In this document: positions 10,601-20,123 of the stretch, in pieces
Layout: each line of letters begins with the position of its first letter
Numbering within the stretch: position 1 is the stretch's first letter
Assembly: GCF_003751445.1 (NCBI RefSeq)
Contig: NZ_RJUU01000004.1
Span: forward strand, 124,001-188,000
From: Streptomyces sp. 840.1
GTDB lineage: Bacteria; Actinomycetota; Actinomycetes; Streptomycetales; Streptomycetaceae
DNA: 64,000 nucleotides
Reading direction: 5' to 3'
Position numbers and translations under genes: made by a program
Notes under the pieces: generated by a model
Database searches by the model: none
What the model was told of the DNA's origin: nothing
Seen by the model: only the letters and a program-made list of their open reading frames with translations

Positions 10601-11163
10601 TCGCTGCCCAGAGCCTCCAGCGCGCGCCGCGCCCCCAGAATGCCGGCCTTCGTCTGCAGGAGGTCCTGCGTCGTCTCCACGATCAGCGCGTCGGCGCCGC
10701 CCGCGATCAGCCCCTCCGCGTTCCGCTGGAACCCGTCACGCAGCTTCACGTACGGGGCGTGCCCCAGCGTCGGAAGCTTCGTGCCGGGCCCCATCGAGCC
10801 CAGGACCCAGCGCTGCTGCCCCGTCGAGGCCGTGAACTCGTCCGCCACCTCACGGGCGATACGCGCACCCGACTCCGAGAGCTCATACACCCGCTCGGGA
10901 ATGTCGTACTCACCCAGCGCCGCGCTGTTCGCGCCGAAGGTGTTCGTCTCCACACAGTCCACGCCGACCGCGAAGTACTCCTCATGCACGGAACGCACGA
11001 TGTCGGGCCGGGTGAGGTTCAGGATCTCGTTGCAGCCCTCGAGGTTCTCGAAGTCCTCCAGCGTGGGGTCCTGGGCCTGCAGCATGGTGCCCATGGCACC
11101 GTCGGCCACCACCACCCGGGTGGCGAGCGCCTCACGGAGCGCTGCGGATCGGGTGCCCTTCAT
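7666..11163 (-). CDS. metH: Cobalamin-dependent methionine synthase
   Basis: 1165 residues carrying all four MetH modules. The homocysteine-binding barrel (about 1-310) has the zinc cysteines in GLNCSTGP and GGCCGTTP. The pterin-binding domain (about 340-620) has IGERTNANGSKKF. The B12-binding region (about 640-870) has the cap helices and DVHDIGKN, whose His is the lower cobalt ligand. The SAM-binding reactivation domain (about 900-1165) has YSLGYPACPDLEDR. It transfers methyl from 5-methyl-THF to homocysteine. It lies between metK and ahcY. A 25-codon ORF ends inside its start codon (ATGA overlap), so initiation is probably coupled. Full length and motifs indicate function. Confidence 0.97.
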   Translation of the reverse strand: MKGTRSAALREALATRVVVADGAMGTMLQAQDPTLEDFENLEGCNEILNLTRPDIVRSVHEEYFAVGVDCVETNTFGANSAALGEYDIPERVYELSESGARIAREVADEFTASTGQQRWVLGSMGPGTKLPTLGHAPYVKLRDGFQRNAEGLIAGGADALIVETTQDLLQTKAGILGARRALEALGSDLPLLVSLAFETTGTMLLGSEIGAALTALEPLGIDMIGLNCSTGPAEMSEHLRYLTRHSRIPLLCMPNAGLPVLTKDGAHFPLGPEGLADAQETFVQEYGLSLVGGCCGTTPEHLRQVVDRVRGSAITARDPRPEPGAASLYQTVPFRQDTSYLAIGERTNANGSKKFREAMLEARWDDCVEMARDQIREGAHLLDLCVDYVGRDGVADMAELAGRFATASTLPIVLDSTELPVLRAGLEKLGGRAVLNSVNYEDGDGPESRFVQVTRLAAEHGAALIALTIDEEGQARTVEHKVAIAERLIEDLTGNWGIHESDILIDCLTFTICTGQEESRKDGIATIGAIRELKKRHPDVQTTLGLSNISFGLNPAARVVLNSVFLDECVKAGLDSAIVHASKILPIARLDEEQVKVAHDLIYDRRAEDYDPLQRLMELFEGVNMKSMKEGKAEELLALPLDERLQRRIIDGEKKGLEADLDEALQTRPALDIVNDTLLEGMKVVGELFGSGQMQLPFVLQSAEVMKTAVAHLEPHMEKSDAEGKGTIVLATVRGDVHDIGKNLVDIILSNNGFNVVNIGIKQPVSAILDAAEEHKADVIGMSGLLVKSTVIMKENLQELNQRKLAAEYPVILGGAALTRAYVEQDLHEIYEGEVRYARDAFEGLRLMDALIAVKRGVPGASLPELKQRRVPKRETAVLEVEEPEEGVRSDVSVTNPVPEPPFWGTRVVKGIQLKEYASWLDEGALFKGQWGLKQARAGDGPTYEELVETEGRPHLRGWLDKLHTENLLEAAVVYGYFPCVSKGDDLILLHEDGSERTRFTFPRQRRGRRLCLADFFRPEESGETDVIGLQVVTVGSRIGGETAKLFEANAYRDYLELHGLSVQLAEALAEYWHARVRAELGIAGAEPAALDGMFRTEYQGCRYSLGYPACPDLEDRAKIAALLRPERIGVVLSEEFQLHPEQSTDAIVLHHPEAGYFNAGGRRP

Positions 11164-11237
11164 GACCGGTGGTCCGGGGCAGGTGCGAACAGTCCGGCCG
11201 CGTCCGCGGCGATGGAACCGGTGACAACGATGCGCAC
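11160..11237 (-). CDS. 25-residue leader ORF, adenosine-kinase-like start
   Basis: A GTG-started ORF with a strong Shine-Dalgarno (GAGGAGAG) about 7 nt upstream encodes MRIVVTGSIAAD and 13 further residues, then stops in an ATGA overlap with metH. The first dozen residues resemble the start of actinobacterial adenosine kinase (recalled as MRIAVTGSIATDH), the enzyme that usually accompanies SAM-recycling genes. The simplest reading is a remnant of a deleted adoK that now serves as a coupling leader for metH. A similar leader precedes metF at 59082-59141. Coding is supported by the ribosome site and overlap rather than by length. Confidence 0.55.
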   Translation of the reverse strand: MRIVVTGSIAADAAGLFAPAPDHRS

Positions 11238-11288
11238 GTCGGGCTCTCCTCGGGAGTACGGAGCACGAAGGACGAAGGAGCCGGCCGG

Positions 11289-12512
<1,224 letters not shown>

Positions 12513-12586
12513 GGCTCTCCAGAGGTGTGAGGTCCGTTGAACGGTCGAGCGTCCGCGGCCGGCCGGGTGGCCGTCCGACGTGTGCG

Positions 12587-14710
12587 TCATCCGGCGCGTT
12601 CGGAGGCGGATTCGAGCAGCCGGGCGAGATCGCGGGCGGACGTCGCGGCGCCGGTGAGCACGATGAGCGGCGGCCGGCCGCCGTTCGCCGCGATGAGCCG
12701 GGTGATCCGGTACGCGGCGACTCCGCAGCCGGAGAATCCGCCGAGCACGAGGTGCCCGCCCGCGTCGATGAGCGGCCCGAGCGCGTCGTACCCGGCTCTG
12801 TCGTCGAGCGCGGCGCTCAGCAGTACGAGGGCTTCGGGGCCCTGGTACGAGCGCGCGAGCAGTTCGTAGCAGAAGCGGGGGGTGCCGTGCGACGGTACGA
12901 GGCAGACGGTGCCCGCGCCGGGGTTCCGAGCCGGTCGCAGGGTGATGAGCGCGGGCGCGTCGGTGCAGGTGCGGGCCGGACGGTCCGCCGACGTGGCCGG
13001 GGGCGTACCGGCCTCCGTGCCCGTACCGGTGTCCGTGTCCGTGTCCGGCTCCGCGTCCGCATCCGCGTGGGCCAGCCGCGCCAGCACCTCGGCGATGGTG
13101 GTGGACGCGCCCGCCACACGGGGGAGTTCGTCCAGCAGGAATGCGGCGTGCGCCAGGACACCGCCGATTCCTGCGGGCTGGGTGTGGTCGTAGGAGACGG
13201 TCACGATGAGCCCGCCGTCGGCGTCGTGGTGGGCGGCGAGGGTGAGCGGGAAGCCGGTTCGGGCGCCGAGCGTCTCCGGTGGGTCCACACGGACTCCCTG
13301 GGCGGCGAGTTCCCGGATGAGTTCGTCCGGGCCGTCCGGACCGCCCTCGAAGGCGACCAGGCTGCCCAGCGCGTCGGGCGCCTCGGCCCGGTCCTCGGTC
13401 CAGGTACGGATCTGGCCCGCCGAGACCCACTCGTACGCGGCCATGTCCAGGGCCCGGTCACGCAGCAGGCCGAGCAGCTCCGGAACGCTCGCCCGCGGGT
13501 CGACGACGACGGAGATCGGCAGCGGGTTGCGCAGGGCGCCCGGCAGGCGCTCCACCCCGTCGAGCAGGATGCCGCGTCCGGACACCGTCACGCTGAAGCG
13601 GACCGGCTCCGCGTCGGCGCTTCCGGCGGCCCGGTAGAGCAGCAGGGCCCAGACGGCTTGCAGCGCACCGCTCTCGGTGCTGCCCCAGCCGGCCGCCCAG
13701 GCGCCGAGCCGTGCCGTCTGCACGGCGGTCAGCCGCAGCCGGGTGCGCCCGGTCCCGGTCCCGGTCCCCCCGGGCACGGGAGCGCGGACGGCGGCTGCGG
13801 GCAGGGGCGAATGCGTGACGCCGGGCGGTGGTGTGGCATCCGTCCAGAACGTGCGTGCGGGGCCGGTGTCCTGGGCGGCAAGCCACTGCGCGTAGTCGCC
13901 CATGTCGGGGCGGCGTTCACCGCCCGGCAGACGGCCGCCGGCCAGGTAGGCGCGGTAGAACTCGCGCAGCAGCAGGCGCGCGCTCCAGCCGTCGAGCAGC
14001 GCGTGGTGGAAGGTGAGCAGCACCCGGGTGGGCTGGGCCGTGGCCGATACGACGGGATCGCCGCCCAGCACGGTCACGCGCAGCGGTCCGGGACGGCGCG
14101 GGTCGAGGCCTCGGCACCGGTCGTACTCGACCACGCTTGCCCAGTCCCCGGCGCTGTGCGGCAGCCGTAGCACTTCGGCCCTGACCCGGTCGTGCACGAC
14201 GATCTGCGGCTCGGGGCCGTCGGCGAAGGCGGAACGCAGCACGCTCTCCCGGTCGAAGAGCGACTGCCAGGCGGCGGTGAAGCGTTCGGGGTCCAGCGGC
14301 CCGTGCCAGACCCAGCTGAGCTGTTCGACGTGGCGGCCGGGGCCCGGGTGGGCGTCGGCGTCGGCGAGCATCTCGTGCTGGAGCGGGCTCGGCGCGACGG
14401 CGCATACCGAGCGGCCGGCCGGCGGGTCCGTGAGCAGGTCGGCCAGCAGGCCGGCCGGGAACTCCCCGGGGGCGCTCATGGTGAGAGTCAAGGTGTGCAG
14501 GCCGGGCCCGTGGGGCCGGAGCCGGTGCTGCCAGGCCGGGCCGTCCGGACGGCCGGCGGCGATCCGGTCCAGCGCGGATTCGAGGCGCCGGGTGTCCAGG
14601 GGGCCGCGGAGCTCCAGGAACGGCGGAGCGTCGTAGGGCGGTCCTCCGGGATCGACGACGACGGTGATCGGTCCGTCCGGGGACATACGTGAGAGATGAT
14701 CGGCGGTCAT
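12587..14710 (-). CDS. Stand-alone NRPS condensation-domain protein with thioesterase-like tail
   Basis: 707 residues. A short N-terminal segment (1-100) resembles the tail of a condensation or ester-forming fold. A condensation domain (about 105-520) follows, with HHALLDG at residues 235-241 matching the HHxxxDG catalytic motif. The last 100 residues look like half an alpha/beta-hydrolase: [11 protein letters not shown] supplies a nucleophile-elbow-like Ser, but the protein ends before a catalytic His. No adenylation or PCP domain is fused. It may condense an ACP-bound acyl group with an amine or alcohol, giving an amide or ester on the polyketide; the donor carrier could be one of the ACPs here. 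ATG 14710 is used, since upstream codons read as repetitive non-coding sequence; its ribosome site is weak. Confidence 0.75.
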   Translation of the reverse strand: MTADHLSRMSPDGPITVVVDPGGPPYDAPPFLELRGPLDTRRLESALDRIAAGRPDGPAWQHRLRPHGPGLHTLTLTMSAPGEFPAGLLADLLTDPPAGRSVCAVAPSPLQHEMLADADAHPGPGRHVEQLSWVWHGPLDPERFTAAWQSLFDRESVLRSAFADGPEPQIVVHDRVRAEVLRLPHSAGDWASVVEYDRCRGLDPRRPGPLRVTVLGGDPVVSATAQPTRVLLTFHHALLDGWSARLLLREFYRAYLAGGRLPGGERRPDMGDYAQWLAAQDTGPARTFWTDATPPPGVTHSPLPAAAVRAPVPGGTGTGTGRTRLRLTAVQTARLGAWAAGWGSTESGALQAVWALLLYRAAGSADAEPVRFSVTVSGRGILLDGVERLPGALRNPLPISVVVDPRASVPELLGLLRDRALDMAAYEWVSAGQIRTWTEDRAEAPDALGSLVAFEGGPDGPDELIRELAAQGVRVDPPETLGARTGFPLTLAAHHDADGGLIVTVSYDHTQPAGIGGVLAHAAFLLDELPRVAGASTTIAEVLARLAHADADAEPDTDTDTGTGTEAGTPPATSADRPARTCTDAPALITLRPARNPGAGTVCLVPSHGTPRFCYELLARSYQGPEALVLLSAALDDRAGYDALGPLIDAGGHLVLGGFSGCGVAAYRITRLIAANGGRPPLIVLTGAATSARDLARLLESASERAG

Positions 14711-14892
14711 GGTGTGTTCGGGGCGCGCACCCCCTCCCTCCCCTCTCTGCGAGCACGGAACGGGTATACGAGGCCCGCCCATACGGGCCTGATACGGCGC
14801 TCGGAGCCGTCTTCCGGCACGTTAGCCGCGCAGCGGAGCAAGGCCGGATTTCTCCACCGGCTCTGGACGGATCCGCGAACGTCGCGGCGGTG

Positions 14893-15744
14893 TCATACGT
14901 GGTCGAGGAGTCCGGCGACGGCTCCCATGAACCCTCCGTCGAGCATGGTGCGGGCCGCCGTGTCGCGTGAGGTGTCCAGTCCGGAGTCGTGGCAGGCCAC
15001 GCTCAGCAGATAGCGGCCCAGCACCCGGCGGGTGGTGAACGCCCATTCGTCGCGGGCGGCCGGTGTCCCGTCGGGGGCGAGCAGGCCGCCCTCGCCGGCG
15101 CCGAAGCCGAATTCGGTGAAGCCGAGGCGCAGGCCTTGGCCGAGCGCCTTGGTGTACGCCTCCTTCAGGGTCCACAGCCGGAGCAGCTGAGCCCTCTGTT
15201 CGTCCTCGGACAGCGTCACGAGATCGGCGCGTTCGGCGGGTGTGCAGACATGGTCCTGGAGGAGTTCGAACGACATGTGCCGGTCGGCCGGTTCGGCGTC
15301 TACCCCGATCCTGCCGCAGCGGCTGATGCCGACGGCGATCAGGTCGTCGGTGTGGGTGAGGCTCACATCGATCTGGTCGAGCCCTCTCAGATAGGGCCGT
15401 CCGCCGATCTTGTACGCGAGGTCGAGTTCGGCGGGCCTGGTGCCCAGCGCGGCCGCGGCCGTGAACTTGGTGGCCAGCCGGGAGGCGACGAAGCGGTAGC
15501 GGATGGTGGGGTCGGCGGTGCGGCGGTAGCGCTGCCAGTCCCGGCCGAGCAGCGGGCGCAGCGAGGGGTCGGCGACGGCTCCGGTGAGCCACTCGCCCCA
15601 GGTGGTGTGCACCACGGCGTTGCCGTACAGGTCCATGCCTTCGCGCACCAGGTCCCATGGCCCGTCGGGGCCGCTGACGTGGATCGGCTCGGTGATACGT
15701 GCTGCGGCGTCCGGCGCCGCGGTCATCAGCTCTGTCTGCGTCAA
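14893..15744 (-). CDS. Sfp-type 4'-phosphopantetheinyl transferase (copy 1)
   Basis: 283 residues. Transfers phosphopantetheine from CoA to the conserved Ser of carrier proteins. The Mg-binding motif GVDAEP and the WTLKEAYTKALGQG motif are both present with normal spacing, preceded by the substrate loop DVSLTHTDDLIAVGI. It is 67 bp upstream of, and cotranscribed in the same direction as, other PKS genes on the minus strand. It probably activates the ACPs at 17849-18109 and 25764-26027. A second PPTase at 40566-41411 is only distantly similar, so each may serve different carriers. Confidence 0.93.
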   Translation of the reverse strand: MTQTELMTAAPDAAARITEPIHVSGPDGPWDLVREGMDLYGNAVVHTTWGEWLTGAVADPSLRPLLGRDWQRYRRTADPTIRYRFVASRLATKFTAAAALGTRPAELDLAYKIGGRPYLRGLDQIDVSLTHTDDLIAVGISRCGRIGVDAEPADRHMSFELLQDHVCTPAERADLVTLSEDEQRAQLLRLWTLKEAYTKALGQGLRLGFTEFGFGAGEGGLLAPDGTPAARDEWAFTTRRVLGRYLLSVACHDSGLDTSRDTAARTMLDGGFMGAVAGLLDHV

Positions 15745-15811
15745 CGGTCTTTCCTTCCCTGTGTCGTTGTCGTCCGCCCCGTCCCCGTCCTCGGGTGCGG
15801 GTGCCGCCGGC

Positions 15812-17569
15812 TCACTGGGCGAGGGTGATGCCGTCCAGGTCGCAGCTGCGGCCCGTCCGGAAGCGGCGGACCAGTTCCTCCATGACCTGTGCCAGACAGC
15901 CCTCGGGCAGTTCGGGCACGGGGATGGCGAGCCGCTCGCCGAGGCGGGACAGCGCCAGCACCGCCCAGGCCGAATTGGCGAGGAACGGGTCCCGGCCGTC
16001 CTGGCCCTCCCACACGCCGAGTACCGCGGCGGCTGCGACGATCAGGCTGTAGCGGTCGCTGAGTACGCAGACGGCGGGGTCGGCGAGCGCCGTGGTGCCG
16101 TAGGCGGGCAGCCGGCGGCACTCCTCGCGCAGGGCGCGCAGTTCGGTGACGAAGCCCTCGGCCAGTTCGGCGAGCGCGGCGATCTGGCCGCCCAGGCCCC
16201 GGTACGAGGAGAGGCGGGCGGCGGAGCCCACAAGGGAGGCGGCCATGAAGTCGCCGCCGCCCGCGAGGCCCAGCAACCGGTAGTCCAGCACCGGGAGTTC
16301 GGCTCCCTGGCGGAACAGCTCGGGCGGTGGTTCCTCCTCCTGGAACCAGGAGTGTTCGGCCAGGCCGCGCAGCTGGGGGACGATCACGGACTGGCAGGAG
16401 GCGGTTCCGGCATGGCCGAGTCCGGCGACCGGCAGGTCCCGTACGAGCTTGCCGAGCGCGCCGTACTGCGGGCTGTCGTGCTCGTAGCCGCGCGCCCCCA
16501 GGACGGTGGCGAGCTCCTCCAGGTTCTCGCGCAGCAGGTCGGGCACCACGTACTTGACGGCGGCGGCGAAGACATGGGCCCGGTCGGGCAGCAGGCTCAG
16601 GGCGCGCAGGACGACGGTGGCCATGCTGTCGCAGGCCAGCAGGTCGGCGAAGACTCCGGCCAGCGGCTTGTGCCAGCGGCGCGCGATCGGGGCCTTGCGG
16701 CCGGTGGTCGCGGCCCGTACCGCGGAGTGCAGGACGGTGTCCGCTGCGGCGGTGACGACACCGCAGATGAGGCTCCGGTTGACCTGGAAGGTGCGCAGGG
16801 CGAGTGCGACGCCCTCGCCCGTGCTGCCGACGCGGGCGTCGCCGGGGACGGTGTGGTCGGTGAACTCCAGCCCGGAGAACAGCGCCCCGCGCATGCCGGG
16901 GGTGGGGACTCGCGACAGGTGCCGCACGGACGGGCTGTCCCGCCAGGCGTCGTCCAGGAGCAGCACCGAGTGGCTGTGCGGTCCGGGGGCCGGGTCGGTG
17001 CGGGCGTAGACGACCTGGGCGTCGGCGCGCGAGGCGTTGATGATCACGTCCTTGCGCCCGTTCAGCCGATAGCCGTCGGGGGTGGTGCCGGCGGTGAACT
17101 CGTGCCGCAGGATCGCGTTGGAGTGGGCCAGTTCGTGGTGGAGGATCGTGGCCCGGCCTCCGCCGAGCAGCAGGTCGGCGGTGCTGCGTCGCTGCGCGGG
17201 GGTGCCGGCCGCCCAGATCGCTCCGGTGGCGAACAGCGAGGTGATGCCGTAGCCGAAGCCGAGGGCGACGTCACGGCGGAAGACCGGCCGCAGGACGCGG
17301 GCGAGCAGGTCGGCCCGGGTGAGCCGGCCGCCGTATTCGACGGGGACGAACTCGGCGCCCAGGTCCGTGCCGGCCAGGAGGTCCTCGGTGGCGGCGGGCG
17401 GGGCGCTCCGGGCGTCGGCGGCGAACAGGGCGCGCAGCCCGTGCGGGTTCGCGGGGTCGTAGGGGTCGCCGAGCTGCGCTTCGAGCCGGGATGCCCGTGC
17501 GCGTGCGTCGGACTCCCACCAGCTGTGACCGGTGGCCGTGGTTCCGGTGAGATCGGCGGTGATGGTCAT
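15812..17569 (-). CDS. Acyl-CoA/acyl-ACP dehydrogenase-like flavoprotein
   Basis: 585 residues, long for the acyl-CoA dehydrogenase family. The N-terminal helical part contains EFVPVEYGGRLTR, the middle beta domain contains HHELAHSNAILRHEFTAG and YRLNGRKDVIINAS, and the flavin-binding helical part contains LRTFQVNRSLICG. The C-terminal 200 residues (EFVTELRALREECRRL) continue the helical fold. The base Glu cannot be placed with certainty. The neighbouring gene is an FkbJ-like ACP, a pairing seen in aminomalonyl/methoxymalonyl-ACP and acyl-ACP desaturation systems. No FkbH or FkbG partner is in the window, so alpha,beta-dehydrogenation of an ACP-bound acyl starter is equally plausible. The ATG at 17569 has only a weak ribosome site. 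Confidence 0.8.
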   Translation of the reverse strand: MTITADLTGTTATGHSWWESDARARASRLEAQLGDPYDPANPHGLRALFAADARSAPPAATEDLLAGTDLGAEFVPVEYGGRLTRADLLARVLRPVFRRDVALGFGYGITSLFATGAIWAAGTPAQRRSTADLLLGGGRATILHHELAHSNAILRHEFTAGTTPDGYRLNGRKDVIINASRADAQVVYARTDPAPGPHSHSVLLLDDAWRDSPSVRHLSRVPTPGMRGALFSGLEFTDHTVPGDARVGSTGEGVALALRTFQVNRSLICGVVTAAADTVLHSAVRAATTGRKAPIARRWHKPLAGVFADLLACDSMATVVLRALSLLPDRAHVFAAAVKYVVPDLLRENLEELATVLGARGYEHDSPQYGALGKLVRDLPVAGLGHAGTASCQSVIVPQLRGLAEHSWFQEEEPPPELFRQGAELPVLDYRLLGLAGGGDFMAASLVGSAARLSSYRGLGGQIAALAELAEGFVTELRALREECRRLPAYGTTALADPAVCVLSDRYSLIVAAAAVLGVWEGQDGRDPFLANSAWAVLALSRLGERLAIPVPELPEGCLAQVMEELVRRFRTGRSCDLDGITLAQ

Positions 17570-17767
17570 GGCAGCGGGAGTCAGCTCCGTCGTCGCAGGG
17601 TGCGCGCCACATATCGCGCCGGTACGCACGACTGTGACGGGCACGCCTCGTGCGGCACCGGAGCCGTACTCGACGCGTCGTCTGCCATTTCTCGATCGTT
17701 CGCCGAGTCACCCGGAGCCGGCTCCCAGCCGTTGCCCGGCTCTCCTCCGAGCGCGGCTCATCTGCGG

Positions 17768-17785
17768 TTCGAGCCGGATTCGAGC
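17768..17785. promoter_or_regulatory. SARP-type direct repeat (TTCGAGC x2)
   Basis: Identical heptamers TTCGAGC at 17768-17774 and 17779-17785, 11 bp apart, lie in the 279-bp gap between the ACP and dehydrogenase genes. This is the cleanest SARP-operator-like repeat in the window and would drive the dehydrogenase-PPTase-condensation protein series. Confidence 0.55.
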
Positions 17786-17848
17786 GGACTGCAGAAGTAT
17801 TCGGGGTGAGACCCGGCGGAGCCGCCGGCCCCTCCCGTGCCGTCCCCG

Positions 17849-18109
17849 CTACCCCGCGACCGGGACCGGGACGGACAGCTTGCGTGCGACGAACGCGTCG
17901 AGGGCGGCGATGGAGCAGAAGTACTCCAGCTCCAGGTCCTCGTTCTCGACGGTGATGCCGAACTCGTGCTCCACGAAGGAGACGAGCCGCATCGCGAACA
18001 CCGAGCTGACGAAGCCGAGCGCGAAGATGTCGTCGTCCGCCTTCAGGTCCTGAACCGGGAAGAAACGGGACAGGTATTCCGCGATCCGGGCTCTGTTGTC
18101 CGTGCTCAT
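17849..18109 (-). CDS. Discrete acyl carrier protein, FkbJ-like
   Basis: 86 residues. The carrier Ser lies in ALGFVSSVFAMRLVSF, where the usual D-S-L is replaced by S-S-V, and the tail reads EDLELEYFCSIAALDAFVARK. This pattern is that of discrete ACPs such as FkbJ/ZmaD that carry modified extender or starter groups, not of aromatic minimal-PKS ACPs. The ATG at 18109 precedes the dehydrogenase gene by 279 bp on the same strand. The 247 bp between it and the aromatase gene contain a 7-bp-stem hairpin (18168-18190) that might end upstream transcripts. Confidence 0.88.
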   Translation of the reverse strand: MSTDNRARIAEYLSRFFPVQDLKADDDIFALGFVSSVFAMRLVSFVEHEFGITVENEDLELEYFCSIAALDAFVARKLSVPVPVAG

Positions 18110-18356
18110 CTCTTCATCCGTCCTGATGTCGTGGAGCGCGGCGCCGGTGGCCGGCCGAAGGGTCAGTGGCCAGTACACGCACCACTGGCCCGCCGGCCGT
18201 CCGAAGAGAGCCCGGCCCGCCACTGCTGCCGCCCCGTTCCCCTCCGGGGAACGTCCGTAGCGGCAAGCCTCACAGCGGCAACTGGAGCGGGGCCGGAGCA
18301 GCGGTGGACATCGGCCGTACCGGGGCGTTCGGCCCCGGCACGGCGGGAGGGTCCGC

Positions 18357-19316
18357 TCACAGCACGCGGATCGCGGACTCCGCATGGCGTTTGGCCAGGT
18401 TGAGGGTGGCCGTCGAGTTCCGGCCGAGCGCCTCGCGTACGAAGCGGCGGGCCTGTGCCAGGTCGGCGCCCGCACCGAGCACGCTCTCGATGGCCTCCTC
18501 GCGCAGCACCACACTGTGCTGGGAGATGACCGTCACGCCGGTCTCGTCGGGCAGCACCGACCACTCACCGGTGTGCGCGTCCATCAGCGCGGGGGTGGTG
18601 GTCTGCTTGTAGACGATACGGCCCGCCTGCGGGAAGCAGACCCGTACCGACTCCGTGGTGTGGGTCGAGCCGTCCGCGGTGCGGGTGTCCATCGCCATGA
18701 CCTGGACGCCGGGGGTGTCCTCCGTCAGTTCGAGGCGGGCCACGTGCGGAACGAGCTCCGGCCAGTCGCTCACCCGGTACAGGAAGTCGTAGACCAGCTC
18801 GGCCGGGCCCTTGACCCGTACGGCGTCCTCGAAGGACAGGACGAGTTCGTCGAGCCGGGACCAGCGCTCGGCCAGCCGCTTCACATGGTCCAGCTCCGCG
18901 CCCGAGTTGGTGTCGATCGCCCGCTCCACCCACGCCGCGTCCTCGGGCCGGTCACCGGTCACCGTGAAGTCGTGCAGCAGAGTCAGCACACTGGTGCCGC
19001 CCGGCCGCTCCTCGACGGTCCAGGTCCCGTTCATCGTCTCGACCGGGGCCTGCGGATGCTGCTGGCGGAAGGTGATCCGCCGCGCCTGCGGGTCCTGCAC
19101 GCGCCGGGAGATCCAGGACCGGACCTGCCCGTTGGCCGTGGCCCACATCCGCAGCCGTTCGTTGCGCCCGTCGAAGTCCAGCCGCTCCACATGGACGTTC
19201 GGCGGGAGGAACAGCGGCCACTGCACCGCGTTCGAGATCAGCCCGTACGCGACCCCCGCCGGTGCGGCCACCTCGACCGAATGCGCCGTGCGGTACACAC
19301 GCTCACTCGACACCAC
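18357..19316 (-). CDS. Didomain aromatase/cyclase
   Basis: 319 residues built from two START/Bet v 1-like (SRPBCC) domains: about 1-155 (HSVEVAAPAGVAYGLISNAV, WISRRVQDPQARRI) and about 160-319 (VKGPAELVYDFLYRVSDWPE, ESVRVCFPQAGRIVYKQ). Didomain enzymes of the ActVII/GrhQ class close and aromatise the first ring (C7-C12 in reducing systems) of KR-treated poly-beta-ketones. It follows the ketoreductase by 22 bp on the same strand, fitting sequential action. The start is GTG at 19316, immediately followed by a second GTG. A decayed piece of a related gene lies at 4739-5050. Confidence 0.94.
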   Translation of the reverse strand: MVSSERVYRTAHSVEVAAPAGVAYGLISNAVQWPLFLPPNVHVERLDFDGRNERLRMWATANGQVRSWISRRVQDPQARRITFRQQHPQAPVETMNGTWTVEERPGGTSVLTLLHDFTVTGDRPEDAAWVERAIDTNSGAELDHVKRLAERWSRLDELVLSFEDAVRVKGPAELVYDFLYRVSDWPELVPHVARLELTEDTPGVQVMAMDTRTADGSTHTTESVRVCFPQAGRIVYKQTTTPALMDAHTGEWSVLPDETGVTVISQHSVVLREEAIESVLGAGADLAQARRFVREALGRNSTATLNLAKRHAESAIRVL

Positions 19317-19338
19317 ACATCACCTCTTCCTCACAGAT

Positions 19339-20121
19339 TCAGAAATTGCCAAGTCCGCCACAGACGTTGAGCGCCTGTGCGGTGATCGATGCGGCGGATG
19401 CGGAGGCCAGATAGCCGACCAGTCCCGCGACCTCTTCCGGGGTGGAGTAGCGGCCGAGCGGAATCTTCGCCTCGAACTGCTCCTGCACGACGTCCTCGGT
19501 GGTGTCCCAGGCCGCCGCGTACCCCTGACGCACCCGCTGCGCCATCGGCGTCTCGACGTAGCCGGGGCAGACCGCGTTGACCGTGACGCCCGAGGGGGCC
19601 AGCTCCCTGCCCAGCGCCTTGGTGAAGCCGACGACCCCGTGCTTGGAGGCGCTGTACGGGGCGCCGAGCAGCACGCCCTGCTTGCCGGCCGTCGAGGCGA
19701 TGTTGATGATCCGCCCGCGTCCGGTGCCCGTGAGGCCGCCGTTTTTCAGCACCTCGCGCGTCACCAGGAACACGCTGTTGAGGTTGGTGTCGATGACGTC
19801 GTGCCAGAGCTCGTCGGTGATGTCGGCGGTCACGCCGCCGCCGCTGCGCCCGGCGTTGTTGACCAGCACGTCGACACGTCCGTACGTCGCGACGGCGGCG
19901 CTCACGAGCGCGGCCACGGACTCCCGGGAGCGGACGTCGGCCGCCAGTCCGTCGGCCTCCAGGCCCTCGTCCCGGAGGTCCTCGACGGTCTGCTTGACGT
20001 CCAGTTCGGTGCGTGCGCACAGGAAGACGCGGTGCCCGGACCGGCCGAGCTGACGGGCCACCGCCAGTCCGATGCCGCTGGTGGCTCCTGTGATCAGGGC
20101 TACGGGGTCGTTGTCGGCCAC
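19339..20121 (-). CDS. Polyketide ketoreductase, ActIII type (C-9)
   Basis: 260-residue short-chain dehydrogenase, the same size as actinorhodin KR. NADPH motif TGATSGIG at residues 11-18, NNAG, catalytic Ser in NIASTAGKQG, YSASKHGV (Tyr and Lys), and VCPGYVETPMA, the substrate loop typical of type II PKS C-9 ketoreductases. The GTG at 20121 has GGAG upstream and lies 2 bp from the monooxygenase stop, so the two are cotranslated. Reduction of the C-9 carbonyl precedes the aromatase next door and places the product in the reduced-octaketide-to-decaketide class. Confidence 0.95.
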   Translation of the reverse strand: MADNDPVALITGATSGIGLAVARQLGRSGHRVFLCARTELDVKQTVEDLRDEGLEADGLAADVRSRESVAALVSAAVATYGRVDVLVNNAGRSGGGVTADITDELWHDVIDTNLNSVFLVTREVLKNGGLTGTGRGRIINIASTAGKQGVLLGAPYSASKHGVVGFTKALGRELAPSGVTVNAVCPGYVETPMAQRVRQGYAAAWDTTEDVVQEQFEAKIPLGRYSTPEEVAGLVGYLASASAASITAQALNVCGGLGNF

Positions 20122-20123
20122 GG

